Shown: positions 1 to 8,194, counted from the first letter of the stretch. The stretch is DNA of 64,000 nt from Paludibacteraceae bacterium (GCA_017446585.1 JAFSQL010000005.1:62001-126000); one strand, 5' to 3'. A program made the numbers and translations. The notes: a model not told the origin generated them from the sequence alone.

Positions 1-885
1 GTGAAGAAGAACCGATATGCCTACAAGAATCTGGGAGAGAACAAAACGGCGTTGTTGGTGTTTTTCAACAACAGTTTGAGAACGCGTCTATCAACGCAGA
101 AGGCGGCGATGAACTTGGGCATGAACGTGATGGTGTTGGACGTGAACCAAGGGGCGTGGAAGTTAGAGACGGAGCGCGGCGTGGTGATGGACGGCGACAA
201 GAGCGAACACCTGCTGGAAGCCATTCCTGTAATGGGCAACTTCTGTGACGTGATAGGCGTTCGTTCGTTCGCACGTTTTGAGGACAAGGACTTTGACTAT
301 CAGGAAACCATTTTGAACCAATTCATACACTTGTCGGGTCGTCCGGTGTTCTCGATGGAGAGTGGCACGGTGCATCCGTTGCAGGCTTTCGCGGACTTGA
401 TCACGATAGAGGAATATAAGGAGCGCGAGCGTCCGAAGGTAGTTCTGACGTGGGCTCCGCATCCAAGGGCACTGCCTCAGGCCGTCCCGAACTCGTTCGC
501 AGACTTCATGAACGAGGCTGATGTTGAGTTTGTGATTACGTGTCCGAAGGGTTACGAATTGGCACCGCAGTTCGCCCGCAACGCGAGGGTGGAGTATGAT
601 CAGGACAAGGCGTTTGAGGGGGCGGACTTTATCTACGCCAAGAACTGGTCGGCATACGCAGACCCGAACTACGGCAAGATACTGTCGAAGGACATGAGTT
701 GGATGGTGACGGAGGAGAAGATGGCGTTGACGAACAACGCTCACTTCATGCACTGCCTGCCAGTGAGAAGAAACATGATCATGACGGACGACGTGATAGA
801 GAGCGAGCGTAGCCTCGTGATTCAAGAAGCCGCCAACAGGGAGATTTCGGCACAGGTGGTGTTGAAACGCATTCTTGAGGATTAG
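1..885 (+). CDS. argF': N-acetyl/N-succinylornithine carbamoyltransferase, 5'-truncated by the window edge
   Basis: Transfers a carbamoyl group from carbamoyl phosphate to an N-acylated ornithine in Bacteroidetes arginine synthesis. The carbamoyl-phosphate loop SLRTR is at residues 25-29, the acyl-ornithine pocket tryptophan lies in QGAWKLE (50-56), a proline-rich loop PHPRALPQ follows, and HCLPVRRN sits near the C-terminus. By my recollection of the Bacteroides fragilis enzyme, base 1 corresponds to about residue 23, so the GTG at 1 is probably an internal Val codon and some 22 codons lie outside the window. The residue matching the succinyl-specificity proline (Pro90 of the B. fragilis enzyme) is Ser at local position 68 (DGDKSEHL). 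The family call is firm; whether the substrate is acetyl- or succinylornithine is open. It is followed 36 bases later by pyk. Confidence 0.93.
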   Translation: MKKNRYAYKNLGENKTALLVFFNNSLRTRLSTQKAAMNLGMNVMVLDVNQGAWKLETERGVVMDGDKSEHLLEAIPVMGNFCDVIGVRSFARFEDKDFDYQETILNQFIHLSGRPVFSMESGTVHPLQAFADLITIEEYKERERPKVVLTWAPHPRALPQAVPNSFADFMNEADVEFVITCPKGYELAPQFARNARVEYDQDKAFEGADFIYAKNWSAYADPNYGKILSKDMSWMVTEEKMALTNNAHFMHCLPVRRNMIMTDDVIESERSLVIQEAANREISAQVVLKRILED

Positions 886-921
886 TTGAGAGTTAAATAA
901 GAATAAAAGGCATATAGTTTA

Positions 922-2418
922 ATGGAAAAAAAGATGACGAAGATAATCGCAAGCGTGAGCGACTTGCGATGTGACGTGGAGTTTATTCGCTCGCTGTATG
1001 AAGCAGGAATGAACGTGGTGCGCATGAACACGGCGCACATTGAGGATGAGGGTTTCCTGCGCGTGATAGCGAACACGCGCGCCGTGTCGAAGGACATAGC
1101 CATCATGGTAGATACGAAAGGTCCGGAAATCCGCACGACAAAGACCGAGACGGGCGAGGGCTTGAAGATGGTGGCTGGCAGACGGACGAAGATAGTGGGC
1201 AATCCTGACCAATTGACTTCGGAGGAGTGCATAGCGGTGTCGTACAAGAAGATAGCCGAGGACCTGAACGTGGGTGACAGCCTGCTGCTTGACGACGGCG
1301 AGATAGAGATCAAGGTGGTGGAGAAGTTGAGCGACGCGTTGATAGGTGAGGTGCAGAACGACGGTGTGCTGGGTTCGCGCAAGAGCGTGAACGTTCCGGG
1401 CGTGCGCATCAACCTGCCGTCGGTGACGGGCAAGGACTTGCACTTCTTGAAGATGGCGATAGAGAACGACGTGGACTTCATAGCCCACAGCTTCGTGCGG
1501 AACAAGGAGGACGTGGCGGAGATTCAGAAAATACTTGACGAGTACAACAGTGACATCAAGATCATAGCGAAGATAGAGAACCAGGAGGGCGTGGACAAGA
1601 TAGACGAGATATTGAACGTGGCATATGGCGTGATGGTGGCTCGCGGTGACTTGGGCATCGAGGTGCCGCAGGAGAAGATTCCGGGCATACAACGCGCCAT
1701 CATTCGTCGTGCCGTGCGTCACAAGAAGCCGGTCATCGTGGCGACACAGATGTTGCAGTCGATGATAGAGAATCCGCGTCCGACGCGCGCTGAGGTGACG
1801 GACGTGGCGAACGCCATCTACTATCGTACAGACGCCATCATGTTGAGCGGCGAGACGGCGTACGGAAAATATCCGGTGGAGGCGGTGAGGACGATGGCGA
1901 AGATAGCTAAGGAGGCAGAGTTGAGCAAGGTGCGCGAGAATGACATCAAGGTGACGTTTGAACCAGAGGAGCACGACACGACGATGTTCCTTGCGGAGAC
2001 GGCAGCGGCGGCGGCGTGGGAGATGGGCACGAAAGCCATCATTACGGACAGCTATACGGGCAAGACCGCCCGATATCTTGCCGCCTACAGAAGTCCGAAC
2101 CCGATATTCGCGCTGTGCTATAAGGAGCGCGTGACGAGGCAATTGGCGTTGAGTTACGGCGTGTTTGCGTCCTACCAACCCAAGAGGGACACGAACAGGG
2201 AGTATCTGTTGGAGGCGATGAAGGACTTCCACGGGAGCGGTTTGATTTCGGACGACGACTTCATCTGCTATTTGTCAGGTTCGTTTGGCGTGGGCAATGG
2301 AACGACCTTCTTGGAAATCAATCAGGTGAAACGCTTGTTGGGAGACCAAGAAAAGTATCAGTTGCCAGTGTTCTCGCGCAAGGACCAAGCGGAAAAGCAA
2401 GCGAAGGGCGGAGAGTAG
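922..2418 (+). CDS. pyk: pyruvate kinase
   Basis: Catalyses the last step of glycolysis, phosphoenolpyruvate plus ADP to pyruvate plus ATP, in the cytoplasm. The 498-residue product has the substrate-loop motif MNVVRMNTAH near 30-39, DTKGPEIR near 64-71, the active-site signature around KIEN (217-220) and MVARGDLG (about 238-245), then a C-terminal allosteric-type domain. A second in-frame ATG four codons in is an equally possible start. It lies 36 bases after argF', so read-through from upstream is likely, and it ends in a clear hairpin terminator. The length is slightly above the usual 470-480 residues because of a charged C-terminal tail. Confidence 0.96.
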   Translation: MEKKMTKIIASVSDLRCDVEFIRSLYEAGMNVVRMNTAHIEDEGFLRVIANTRAVSKDIAIMVDTKGPEIRTTKTETGEGLKMVAGRRTKIVGNPDQLTSEECIAVSYKKIAEDLNVGDSLLLDDGEIEIKVVEKLSDALIGEVQNDGVLGSRKSVNVPGVRINLPSVTGKDLHFLKMAIENDVDFIAHSFVRNKEDVAEIQKILDEYNSDIKIIAKIENQEGVDKIDEILNVAYGVMVARGDLGIEVPQEKIPGIQRAIIRRAVRHKKPVIVATQMLQSMIENPRPTRAEVTDVANAIYYRTDAIMLSGETAYGKYPVEAVRTMAKIAKEAELSKVRENDIKVTFEPEEHDTTMFLAETAAAAAWEMGTKAIITDSYTGKTARYLAAYRSPNPIFALCYKERVTRQLALSYGVFASYQPKRDTNREYLLEAMKDFHGSGLISDDDFICYLSGSFGVGNGTTFLEINQVKRLLGDQEKYQLPVFSRKDQAEKQAKGGE

Positions 2419-2452
2419 GTTAGAAGGAATTGGAAATAGGGATAAGGAAAAA

Positions 2453-2482
2453 GGGCTTTGGCACGCCAAAGTCCTTTTTTTT
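2453..2482 (+). terminator. intrinsic terminator after pyk
   Basis: The arms 2453-2462 and 2465-2474 can form a 10-bp stem including one G-U pair (fewer in practice, because the loop is only two bases). Eight T residues follow at 2475-2482. Confidence 0.85.
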
Positions 2483-2512
2483 ACGTGAAAAATGGTTGAA
2501 TAAATTTATTTT

Positions 2513-2520
2513 TATATTTG
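2513..2520 (+). promoter_or_regulatory. Bacteroidetes -7 box for proC
   Basis: TATATTTG matches the TAnnTTTG -7 element. It lies about 93 bases before the proC ATG, just after the pyk terminator. No well-spaced -33 TTG stands out. Confidence 0.5.
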
Positions 2521-2613
2521 TGTGGCAAGGATGAGTTTTTTCGCGCATTGCGGAATGCGTATGCGCAAAAACACAGCCAAGTTTGCACAAAACGAACAAA
2601 AATATATAGAAAC

Positions 2614-3399
2614 ATGAAATTGGTCATAGTAGGAGCCGGGAACATAGGCGGCGCAGTGGCATGCGGACTGTTGGAAAAAAACAGCGTGAAGGCAAGCGAC
2701 GTGTCAATAGTGGATGTGAACGAGGGCAGGCTGAAGGAGATGGCGGCACAGTATGCCGGCATCCGGGTGTCGAGCAGCAATGAGGATAGGGATGCATGGG
2801 TGAAGGAGTCGGACGTGGTTATCGTGGCAGTGAAGCCGTGGTTGGTGGATGAGGTGATAGGCGGCATAGCGTCATCGCTGACGGGGAAGCAGTCGCTGTG
2901 CGTGATAGCCGCCGGCGTGGATTTCAAGCAAATAGACGCGCGGTTGAAGACGAAGGTGGCATCCTTTCGCGTGATGCCGAATACGGCAATGACCATAGGC
3001 GAGAGCATGACGTTGATTTCGTCGCAACGCGCGACGAAAGAGCAGGAGGAGCAAGTGATGTGGATATTCAACTGTCTGGGCAAGGCGGTGCTGATACCGG
3101 AGAACATGCAAGGCGCGGCGACGAGCGTCTGCTCGTGTGGCATAGCGTATGCCTTGCGCTACTTGAGAGCTGCGGTCGAAGGAGCCGTGGAGATGGGTTT
3201 CAGAGCGGACGTGGCGCACGAGATGGTGGCGCAAACGATGAAGGGCGCAGCGGAACTCATCCTGAAGAACCATAGCCATGCGGAAGCGGAGATAGACAAG
3301 GTATGCACGCCGGGCGGATGGACGATAAAGGGTCTGAACGAAATGGAGGCGCAGGGGTTCACGAACAGTGTGATAAAAGGAATTACCATAAATAAATAA
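2614..3399 (+). CDS. proC: pyrroline-5-carboxylate reductase
   Basis: Reduces 1-pyrroline-5-carboxylate to proline with NAD(P)H. The 261-residue product starts with a Rossmann motif (GAGNIGG, residues 7-13), has VAVKPW in the middle of the nucleotide domain, and ends with the family signature around VCTPGGWTIKGL. An upstream in-frame ATG at 2518 would add 32 residues unlike the family, so the start is placed at 2614, directly before MKLVIVGAG. It is followed 10 bases after its stop by the HTH-cupin regulator, so proC, the regulator and the acyl-CoA synthetase are probably one transcript. Confidence 0.95.
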   Translation: MKLVIVGAGNIGGAVACGLLEKNSVKASDVSIVDVNEGRLKEMAAQYAGIRVSSSNEDRDAWVKESDVVIVAVKPWLVDEVIGGIASSLTGKQSLCVIAAGVDFKQIDARLKTKVASFRVMPNTAMTIGESMTLISSQRATKEQEEQVMWIFNCLGKAVLIPENMQGAATSVCSCGIAYALRYLRAAVEGAVEMGFRADVAHEMVAQTMKGAAELILKNHSHAEAEIDKVCTPGGWTIKGLNEMEAQGFTNSVIKGITINK

Positions 3400-3409
3400 G
3401 TCAGTCAGT

Positions 3410-3973
3410 ATGGGAAACAGACTAAATGAGATAAAAGAAGTGTCGGAAAGGCTGCGCGGGTTGCGTGACGCATTGGATCTAAGCGTGGCAGAGGCAGCCG
3501 CCAGGGTAAAGGTGTCGGAAGAACAGTATGCCAGTTATGAGAGCGGCGAGGCGGACATTCCGATGAGTTTCTTATGGAACGTGGCGCACAGTTTCGGCGT
3601 GGAGATGACGGCGCTGATCAGCGGCAGCAGCAACCGTCAGGTGGCGTATTCGGTAGTCAGGAAGGGGAAAGGAATAGCGGTGAACAGGGGTAATAACTAC
3701 CATTACCAGTCGCTGACGGGGGTATTTAAAAATCCAAAGGGAAGCCCGTTCTACGTGACGGCGGAACCGAAGTCGGAGGGAACTCCGTTCCATTTGAACA
3801 CGCATGAGAGCGAGGAGTTGGACTTTGTGATAGAAGGAACGGTGGATATTTGCATTGACGGCAAGATGGAACGTTTGGAGGCTGGCGACAGCATCTATTT
3901 CGACGCTCGTCGTCCGCATGGTTTGAAAGCCGTGGGCGAGACGGTCGCCAAATTAATCAGCATAGCGTTTTGA
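3410..3973 (+). CDS. XRE-family HTH regulator with C-terminal cupin domain
   Basis: A 187-residue protein with two parts. Residues about 10-68 form an XRE-type helix-turn-helix (the stretch around LSVAEAAARVKVSEEQYASY is the HTH core). Residues about 110-187 form a single cupin barrel, with the core around VIEGTVDICIDGK and a downstream PHGLKAV. Cupin-HTH proteins of this class usually sense a small ligand and control nearby metabolic genes. The acyl-CoA synthetase starts 40 bases downstream, so it is the likely target (inference from position). No operator is visible. Confidence 0.85.
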   Translation: MGNRLNEIKEVSERLRGLRDALDLSVAEAAARVKVSEEQYASYESGEADIPMSFLWNVAHSFGVEMTALISGSSNRQVAYSVVRKGKGIAVNRGNNYHYQSLTGVFKNPKGSPFYVTAEPKSEGTPFHLNTHESEELDFVIEGTVDICIDGKMERLEAGDSIYFDARRPHGLKAVGETVAKLISIAF

Positions 3974-4013
3974 GACAAGAGGCGCACCAATCAATTAAAA
4001 AAGACGAAAAACA

Positions 4014-5678
4014 ATGAATAGGATAGTGGAGCGATTTCTGGAGCAGACGGAGTTCAAAGATTATGACGACTTCAAGAACCATTACAGAGTAAAGATTCCG
4101 AAGAACTTCAATTTCGCATACGACGTCGTGGACGCATACGCTGCCGAGTCGCCAGAGAAATTGGCCATCTGCTGGACGAATGACCAGGGCGAACACATAG
4201 ACTTCACGTACGGAAGATTGAAGGAATTGACGGACAAAACCGCCGGATATCTGCACGAGTTGGGAATAGGCAAGGGCGACATGGTGATGCTGATACTCAA
4301 GCGTCGGTATGAATGGTGGTTGTGTATGATAGCCTTGTGCAAGTTGGGAGCGGTGGCGATACCCGCCACGCACTTGCTGACGGACGAGGACATCGTGTAC
4401 AGGTGTCACCGGGCGGACATCAAAGCCATCGTGGCGGAAGGGAATGACGTGATAACGGGTCATGTGGACAAAGCAGTGGCAAAGAGCCCGTCGGTGGAGC
4501 GCAAGATAAGCATAGGTCCGAAGGTTCCGGAGGGGTGGTTGGATTTTCATGAGGGAATAGAGTCTGCATCACCGTATGTGAAACCCGAACATGTAAACGA
4601 AAACGGCGACATGATGTTGCTCTACTTCACTTCCGGCACGACGGGAGAGCCCAAGATGGTGGCGCACGACTTCACCTACGCCTTGGGACACATCTCGACG
4701 GGGTTCATTTGGCACCATTTGAAACCAGACGACTTGCACCTGACCATAGCCGACACGGGTTGGGGAAAGGCAGTGTGGGGAAAACTGTACGGGCAAATGT
4801 TCAGCGGCGCGACGGTGTTTGTGTATGACCATGAGAAGTTCACGCCATCGGACATCTTGGACATGATTGTGAAGTATAAGGTGACATCGCTATGCGCGCC
4901 ACCGACGATATTCCGGTTTCTGATAAAAGAAGACTTATCGAAATATGACTTGTCGTGTCTGAAGAAATGCACGATAGCGGGCGAGGCGTTGAATCCGAGC
5001 GTGTATAACGAGTTTTACAAGTTGACGGGCATCAAGTTGCGCGAGGGGTTCGGTCAGACGGAAACGACGTGCGCCTTGATGACCAACCCATGGATAGAGC
5101 CGAAGCCCGGCTCGATGGGTTTGCCGTCGCCACAGTATGACGTGGACTTGCTGACATCGGACGGTCGCAGTGCGGAGGTTGGCGAGCAGGGAGAGATAAT
5201 CATTCGCACGGACAAGGGGAAGCCGGTGGGATTGTTTTCAGGTTACTACAGGGACGAGGAGTTGACACGTGAGGCATGGCATGACAACATTTACCACACG
5301 GGTGACTTGGCGTGGCGTGACGAGGACGGGTATTATTGGTATGTGGGTCGCAACGATGATGTCATCAAGTCGAGCGGCTATCGCATAGGACCGTTTGAGG
5401 TGGAGAGCGCGGTAATGACCCATCCTGCCGTGGTGGAGTGCGCCATCACGGGTGTTCCTGACCCTATCAGAGGTCAGATAGTGAAGGCGACCATCGTGTT
5501 GGCGAAGGACTGGAAAGACAAGGCGGGTGAAGCCTTGATGAAGGAGATTCAGAATCACGTGAAGAGCGTGACCGCCCCTTATAAATATCCGAGAGTGATA
5601 GAGTTTGTGGATGAGTTGCCGAAGACCATTAGCGGGAAGATAAGACGCGTGGAGATTCGGGCGAAAGATAGGGGTTGA
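4014..5678 (+). CDS. AMP-forming acyl-CoA synthetase (acetyl/medium-chain type)
   Basis: A 554-residue adenylate-forming ligase that activates a carboxylic acid to acyl-AMP and then to acyl-CoA. The P-loop TSGTTGEPK is at about 206-214, the A5 motif is GFGQTETT, the A7 motif is YHTGDLAW, the A8 hinge is GRNDDVIKSSGYRIGPFEVE, and the A10 lysine lies in PKTISGKIRR near the C-terminus. All catalytic motifs are intact. The substrate cannot be read from the sequence; medium-chain or aromatic acids are likelier than acetate given the length. It follows the HTH-cupin regulator, its probable controller. Its 3' end overlaps the convergent gene by 50 bases. Confidence 0.9.
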   Translation: MNRIVERFLEQTEFKDYDDFKNHYRVKIPKNFNFAYDVVDAYAAESPEKLAICWTNDQGEHIDFTYGRLKELTDKTAGYLHELGIGKGDMVMLILKRRYEWWLCMIALCKLGAVAIPATHLLTDEDIVYRCHRADIKAIVAEGNDVITGHVDKAVAKSPSVERKISIGPKVPEGWLDFHEGIESASPYVKPEHVNENGDMMLLYFTSGTTGEPKMVAHDFTYALGHISTGFIWHHLKPDDLHLTIADTGWGKAVWGKLYGQMFSGATVFVYDHEKFTPSDILDMIVKYKVTSLCAPPTIFRFLIKEDLSKYDLSCLKKCTIAGEALNPSVYNEFYKLTGIKLREGFGQTETTCALMTNPWIEPKPGSMGLPSPQYDVDLLTSDGRSAEVGEQGEIIIRTDKGKPVGLFSGYYRDEELTREAWHDNIYHTGDLAWRDEDGYYWYVGRNDDVIKSSGYRIGPFEVESAVMTHPAVVECAITGVPDPIRGQIVKATIVLAKDWKDKAGEALMKEIQNHVKSVTAPYKYPRVIEFVDELPKTISGKIRRVEIRAKDRG

Positions 5679-6576
5679 GTTCCTTCCAAGTGAGCGTGAC
5701 AGAAACGGAGCCAACAGCGTAGCATGCGATGGCGTAGGGAGCGTAGGTAAAGACGAGCCCATCGGAGTCGGGGTAGATGGCGGTCACATCACGCAGGTAG
5801 TTGACATCCTCGCTTGAAGCCCAAAAACCAGCCGCCTCGAGTTCGTCATCGTCGGACGCTCCCGCCTCGGCAAGTATTTTCTTTTTGAGCAGTGCTTGGA
5901 TGGACGCTTCGCATCCGTGGCGCAGGAAGTCGTATAGCCCCAAGGTGTCGCCCGTGGCGAGGTCGAAGGTGAGCGCGAGCGGTATGTTCATGCCGTGGGC
6001 ACCTCCTGAGAAGAAGTAGAAATGTCCTGTCCAAGTGGCAATATTGCCTGGCAGTATGGAAATGACGGCATAGGTTTCCTCCTCGAAGGTATAGGCTTGC
6101 AGGAAGGCATCGGTGTCAGTGGCAAAGGTTCGAAATTCGCTGACATATTCGTCTTTGAGTTGTTGCGAGAAGGTTTGCAGGGTGGCTTTGAGGTCGCCTG
6201 AGAAGCGATATTGCTCTTGCCAGAATTGTTTTGAATTCTCTTGGTCTTCTTCGTTTTCGGGGTCACCCCAGATTTTGACGGCATGCGTCACCTCGTGGAC
6301 GATGGCTTCGTTCATCTTGTTCGCCCATTGGCAGTTTTTGAAGTAGGCAACATTGAAATTGACGTTGAAGTAGGGAGATTCACCATCGTTCACGGGTTTG
6401 TAGTTGAGCGAGACGAGCGCGCTGTCAATGTCAACATGGACGGTGGTGTCCGCATTTGCCACAGGGTCGGTGCCCTCGTCAGGAGAAGCGGTTCCGCCCT
6501 GGAAGTGAAGGAATGCGAGGATTCCCGCAACAATCAAAAGCAGAATGACGGCGGCAATGAGAATGTTTCTTTTCAT
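5629..6576 (-). CDS. membrane-anchored DUF3298/DUF4163 (RsiV-like) protein
   Basis: The 315-residue product has an N-terminal membrane helix (residues 5-24) followed by an acidic linker and an extracytoplasmic domain. The motifs SGGAHG (190-195) and, near the end, FTYAPYAIACYAVG are typical of the PdaC/RsiV-like fold (DUF4163 followed by DUF3298). Relatives bind glycans or act as anti-sigma sensors, but no partner sigma gene is nearby, so its role is unknown. Its last 50 bases overlap the end of the acyl-CoA synthetase gene, and no terminator lies between them. The ATG is followed by KRN and then the hydrophobic stretch, which supports this start. Confidence 0.75.
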   Translation of the reverse strand: MKRNILIAAVILLLIVAGILAFLHFQGGTASPDEGTDPVANADTTVHVDIDSALVSLNYKPVNDGESPYFNVNFNVAYFKNCQWANKMNEAIVHEVTHAVKIWGDPENEEDQENSKQFWQEQYRFSGDLKATLQTFSQQLKDEYVSEFRTFATDTDAFLQAYTFEEETYAVISILPGNIATWTGHFYFFSGGAHGMNIPLALTFDLATGDTLGLYDFLRHGCEASIQALLKKKILAEAGASDDDELEAAGFWASSEDVNYLRDVTAIYPDSDGLVFTYAPYAIACYAVGSVSVTLTWKELNPYLSPESPRVLSSR

Positions 6577-6769
6577 ATCGGTGGATTAGGTGTTTTCGTT
6601 CCGTTTCTTCGAGATGTGGAAACGTGAATCATGCAATTATAAGAAAAAATTGCTGAAATCGAAAAGGGTGTTGAAAAACATAGTGTTGTGAGCAAGTCTA
6701 ATGAAGATATGTGTATATCTTTGAGAACCTATTTTTTGATGACCGAAACGAACAAAAAATTCGTATGGG

Positions 6770-7078
6770 GTGCTGACCTTTGCGAAAAAAAGAGAGATAT
6801 GGGAGGGTATTCAGTATAATAAAGAATCCTCCTTGAAGCAAATTGATAATGCTCTTAAAGATACGTCCTCAAAGTTAAAGGTCTCAGTGAATGAGACTGG
6901 TGATACATGTGGCATATCGGTTATATATCAATCCCAGAATTCCATTCAAAGCTACGAAGTTGAAGTGCAAGATGTTAGATGTAATAACTTTATTAGTAAT
7001 AACTCTATTAGTAATAATCTTGTTAGTAATAGTTTTGTTTTGTACTCAGTATTGCGAACATTCGCTTCTCAAATATAA
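6770..7078 (+). pseudogene. doubtful 102-codon ORF, possibly a gene remnant
   Basis: It opens with GTG and has no recognised domain. The first 65 residues have an ordinary composition, then the 15-bp tandem repeat makes a run of NNFIS/NNSIS/NNLVS units. In the +1 frame (6891-7169) the same repeat encodes VITLL units resembling a membrane helix. A different frame starting at 6739 runs into this region. The overlapping partial frames suggest decay rather than a working gene, but a small real protein cannot be excluded. Confidence 0.25.
6981..7040 (+). repeat. 15-bp tandem repeat, about four copies
   Basis: Four successive 15-base units begin with GTAATA: 6981-6995, 6996-7010, 7011-7025 and 7026-7040. 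The first two differ at one base and the fourth is more diverged. The unit length is a multiple of three, so copy-number change would not shift the frame. Confidence 0.85.
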
Positions 7079-7109
7079 TCGCCAGTCTCTTGTAGTCCAT
7101 GTTTTTTTT

Positions 7110-7156
7110 CTTTCCAATTCTTTCCAATCTTTAAAACATTGGAAAGAATTGGAAAG
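7110..7156. repeat. 19-bp perfect inverted repeat
   Basis: The arm at 7110-7128 (CTTTCCAATTCTTTCCAAT) is the exact reverse complement of 7138-7156, with a 9-base loop. Each arm itself contains TTTCCAAT or its complement twice. There is no T-tract after it, so it is not a normal terminator. It could be a binding site, a MITE-like remnant or a structured RNA. Confidence 0.85.
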
Positions 7157-7301
7157 TTTCGGAGTGTAGTGCCCTGACTTATCAAAAGGCTTCAAAAAGT
7201 CATTTGGAGGTTATCGACAACGAAATTATCGGAGTATATTCCGATAAAATTCAAAAATATCGGAGTATAGTTCCCTTATTTTTCAAAAATATCGGAATAG
7301 G
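7157..7301. repeat. degenerate TATCGGAGTATA repeats including a near-palindrome
   Basis: Units starting T(A/T)TCGGAGT(A/G)TA occur at 7157, 7227 and 7258, and a shorter TATCGGAATA occurs at 7290. The second and third units are 31 bases apart and share the tail TTCAAAAA. The stretch 7227-7246 (TATCGGAGTATATTCCGATA) is palindromic apart from the central mismatches, as expected for a dimeric repressor site. Confidence 0.65.
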
Positions 7302-7320
7302 AGAAGGTTTTTGTTAAAAC

Positions 7321-7351
7321 TTGCCGATAACGGCAAAAATTGGTATCTTGG
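7321..7351 (+). promoter_or_regulatory. possible promoter with operator-like palindrome for the nuclease gene
   Basis: A TTG at 7321-7323 and TATCTTGG at 7344-7351 (one base off TAnnTTTG) are 20 bases apart, which fits -33 and -7 spacing. The palindrome TTGCCGATAACGGCAA (7321-7336) lies on the -33 side, and its half-site TTGCCGATA recurs at 7372-7380. Whether a repressor binds there is inference. Confidence 0.4.
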
Positions 7352-7405
7352 CAACGGAAAATAAGAAAAAACTTGCCGATAGATGGAATATATAAGAATG
7401 GAAAG

Positions 7406-8194
7406 ATGGTAAGGATGTGGTTTGCCAGTATGGTGTTGATGGTGTGTGGTGTGGTGTCGTGCGGAAGGGGCGTGGCGCAGGAAGAGGATTGGGAAGTGAT
7501 GCCAGAGGCGGCGGTGAGGTTGTGCGAGGTGAAGATGCCAGAGGATGAGGCTCAAGTGTTGTTGGTACGGAAGGCGTATGTGGCATCGTACAACAAAGAG
7601 AAAAAAGTTCCGAACTGGGTGGGGTGGCTGTTGACGGCATCGCACACGGAGGGTCCGTACAAAAGAAATGTGTTTTTTCATGAGGATGAGGAGGTGGAGA
7701 CGCCTCGTGCGACGTTGACGGACTATCGCGGTAGCGGATGGTCAAGAGGTCACATCTGTCCGGCAGGGGACAACAAGTGGGATGAACAGGCGATGTTTGA
7801 GTCGTTCGCCCTGACGAACGTGTGTCCGCAAAACGCTAATTTGAACCAAGGCGTGTGGAACTCGATAGAGATGAAGTGCCGGATGTGGGCACGGAAGTTC
7901 GGGGAGATTTATGTGGTAAGCGGACCTTTGTATTATCGTGGGGATCATGAGACGATAGGCGAAAACAAAGTGGCGGTTCCGGAAGCGTTTTTCAAGGTCG
8001 TGCTAAGCATGGAAGGGGAGCCAAAGGCGATGGGCGTGGTGGTCAAGAACACGGACGGAAACAGTGTGCGTGACGTTCGTTATCATTCAGTGGACGAGGT
8101 GGAGCGCATCACGGGTTATGATTTCTTCTCCGCCCTCGAGGACGAAGTGGAGGAAAGGGTGGAGGCAAGGTATGACGAATGGTTGTGGCGGTAG
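7406..8194 (+). CDS. DNA/RNA non-specific endonuclease, predicted lipoprotein
   Basis: A 262-residue secreted nuclease. The start at 7406 gives a signal peptide ending in a lipobox (VVSC, Cys19). The upstream TTG start at 7340 would add 22 unrelated residues. The beta-beta-alpha-metal catalytic motif is SRGHICPAGDN near 113-123 (the family has D/S-RGH, with His116 as general base). The metal-binding Asn lies in NLNQGVWNSIE around 145-155. It probably degrades external nucleic acid at the cell surface or in the periplasm for nutrient scavenging. The neighbours give no partner; the GH28 gene downstream has its own -7 box. Confidence 0.88.
   Translation: MVRMWFASMVLMVCGVVSCGRGVAQEEDWEVMPEAAVRLCEVKMPEDEAQVLLVRKAYVASYNKEKKVPNWVGWLLTASHTEGPYKRNVFFHEDEEVETPRATLTDYRGSGWSRGHICPAGDNKWDEQAMFESFALTNVCPQNANLNQGVWNSIEMKCRMWARKFGEIYVVSGPLYYRGDHETIGENKVAVPEAFFKVVLSMEGEPKAMGVVVKNTDGNSVRDVRYHSVDEVERITGYDFFSALEDEVEERVEARYDEWLWR

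Larger units (their letters stand above)
6577..7405. other. 829-base A+T-rich gap with repeats and no convincing gene
   Basis: This stretch is visibly richer in A+T than its neighbours. It holds a TAtcTTTG box at 6716-6723, a weak 102-codon reading frame, a 15-bp tandem repeat, a 19-bp perfect inverted repeat and a degenerate repeat of 31-32 bases. A short open frame from the ATG at 6739 overlaps the start of the 102-codon frame in another phase, which looks like a decayed gene. No match to a known mobile element could be made by eye. Confidence 0.6.

Noticed and set aside
919..2232. 437-codon open frame opposite pyk
   Set aside because: It is very rich in His/Arg/Leu/Val from reversed codons, and pyk is certain on the + strand.
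7110..7156. Insertion sequence end or terminator
   Set aside because: No transposase frame is nearby, no matching distant end was found, and no T-tract follows, so it is kept only as an inverted repeat.
6981..7301. Possible CRISPR array
   Set aside because: The repeats are 15-bp units without spacers, followed by an inverted repeat and a few degenerate 31-base units. There are no regular repeat-spacer units and no cas genes.
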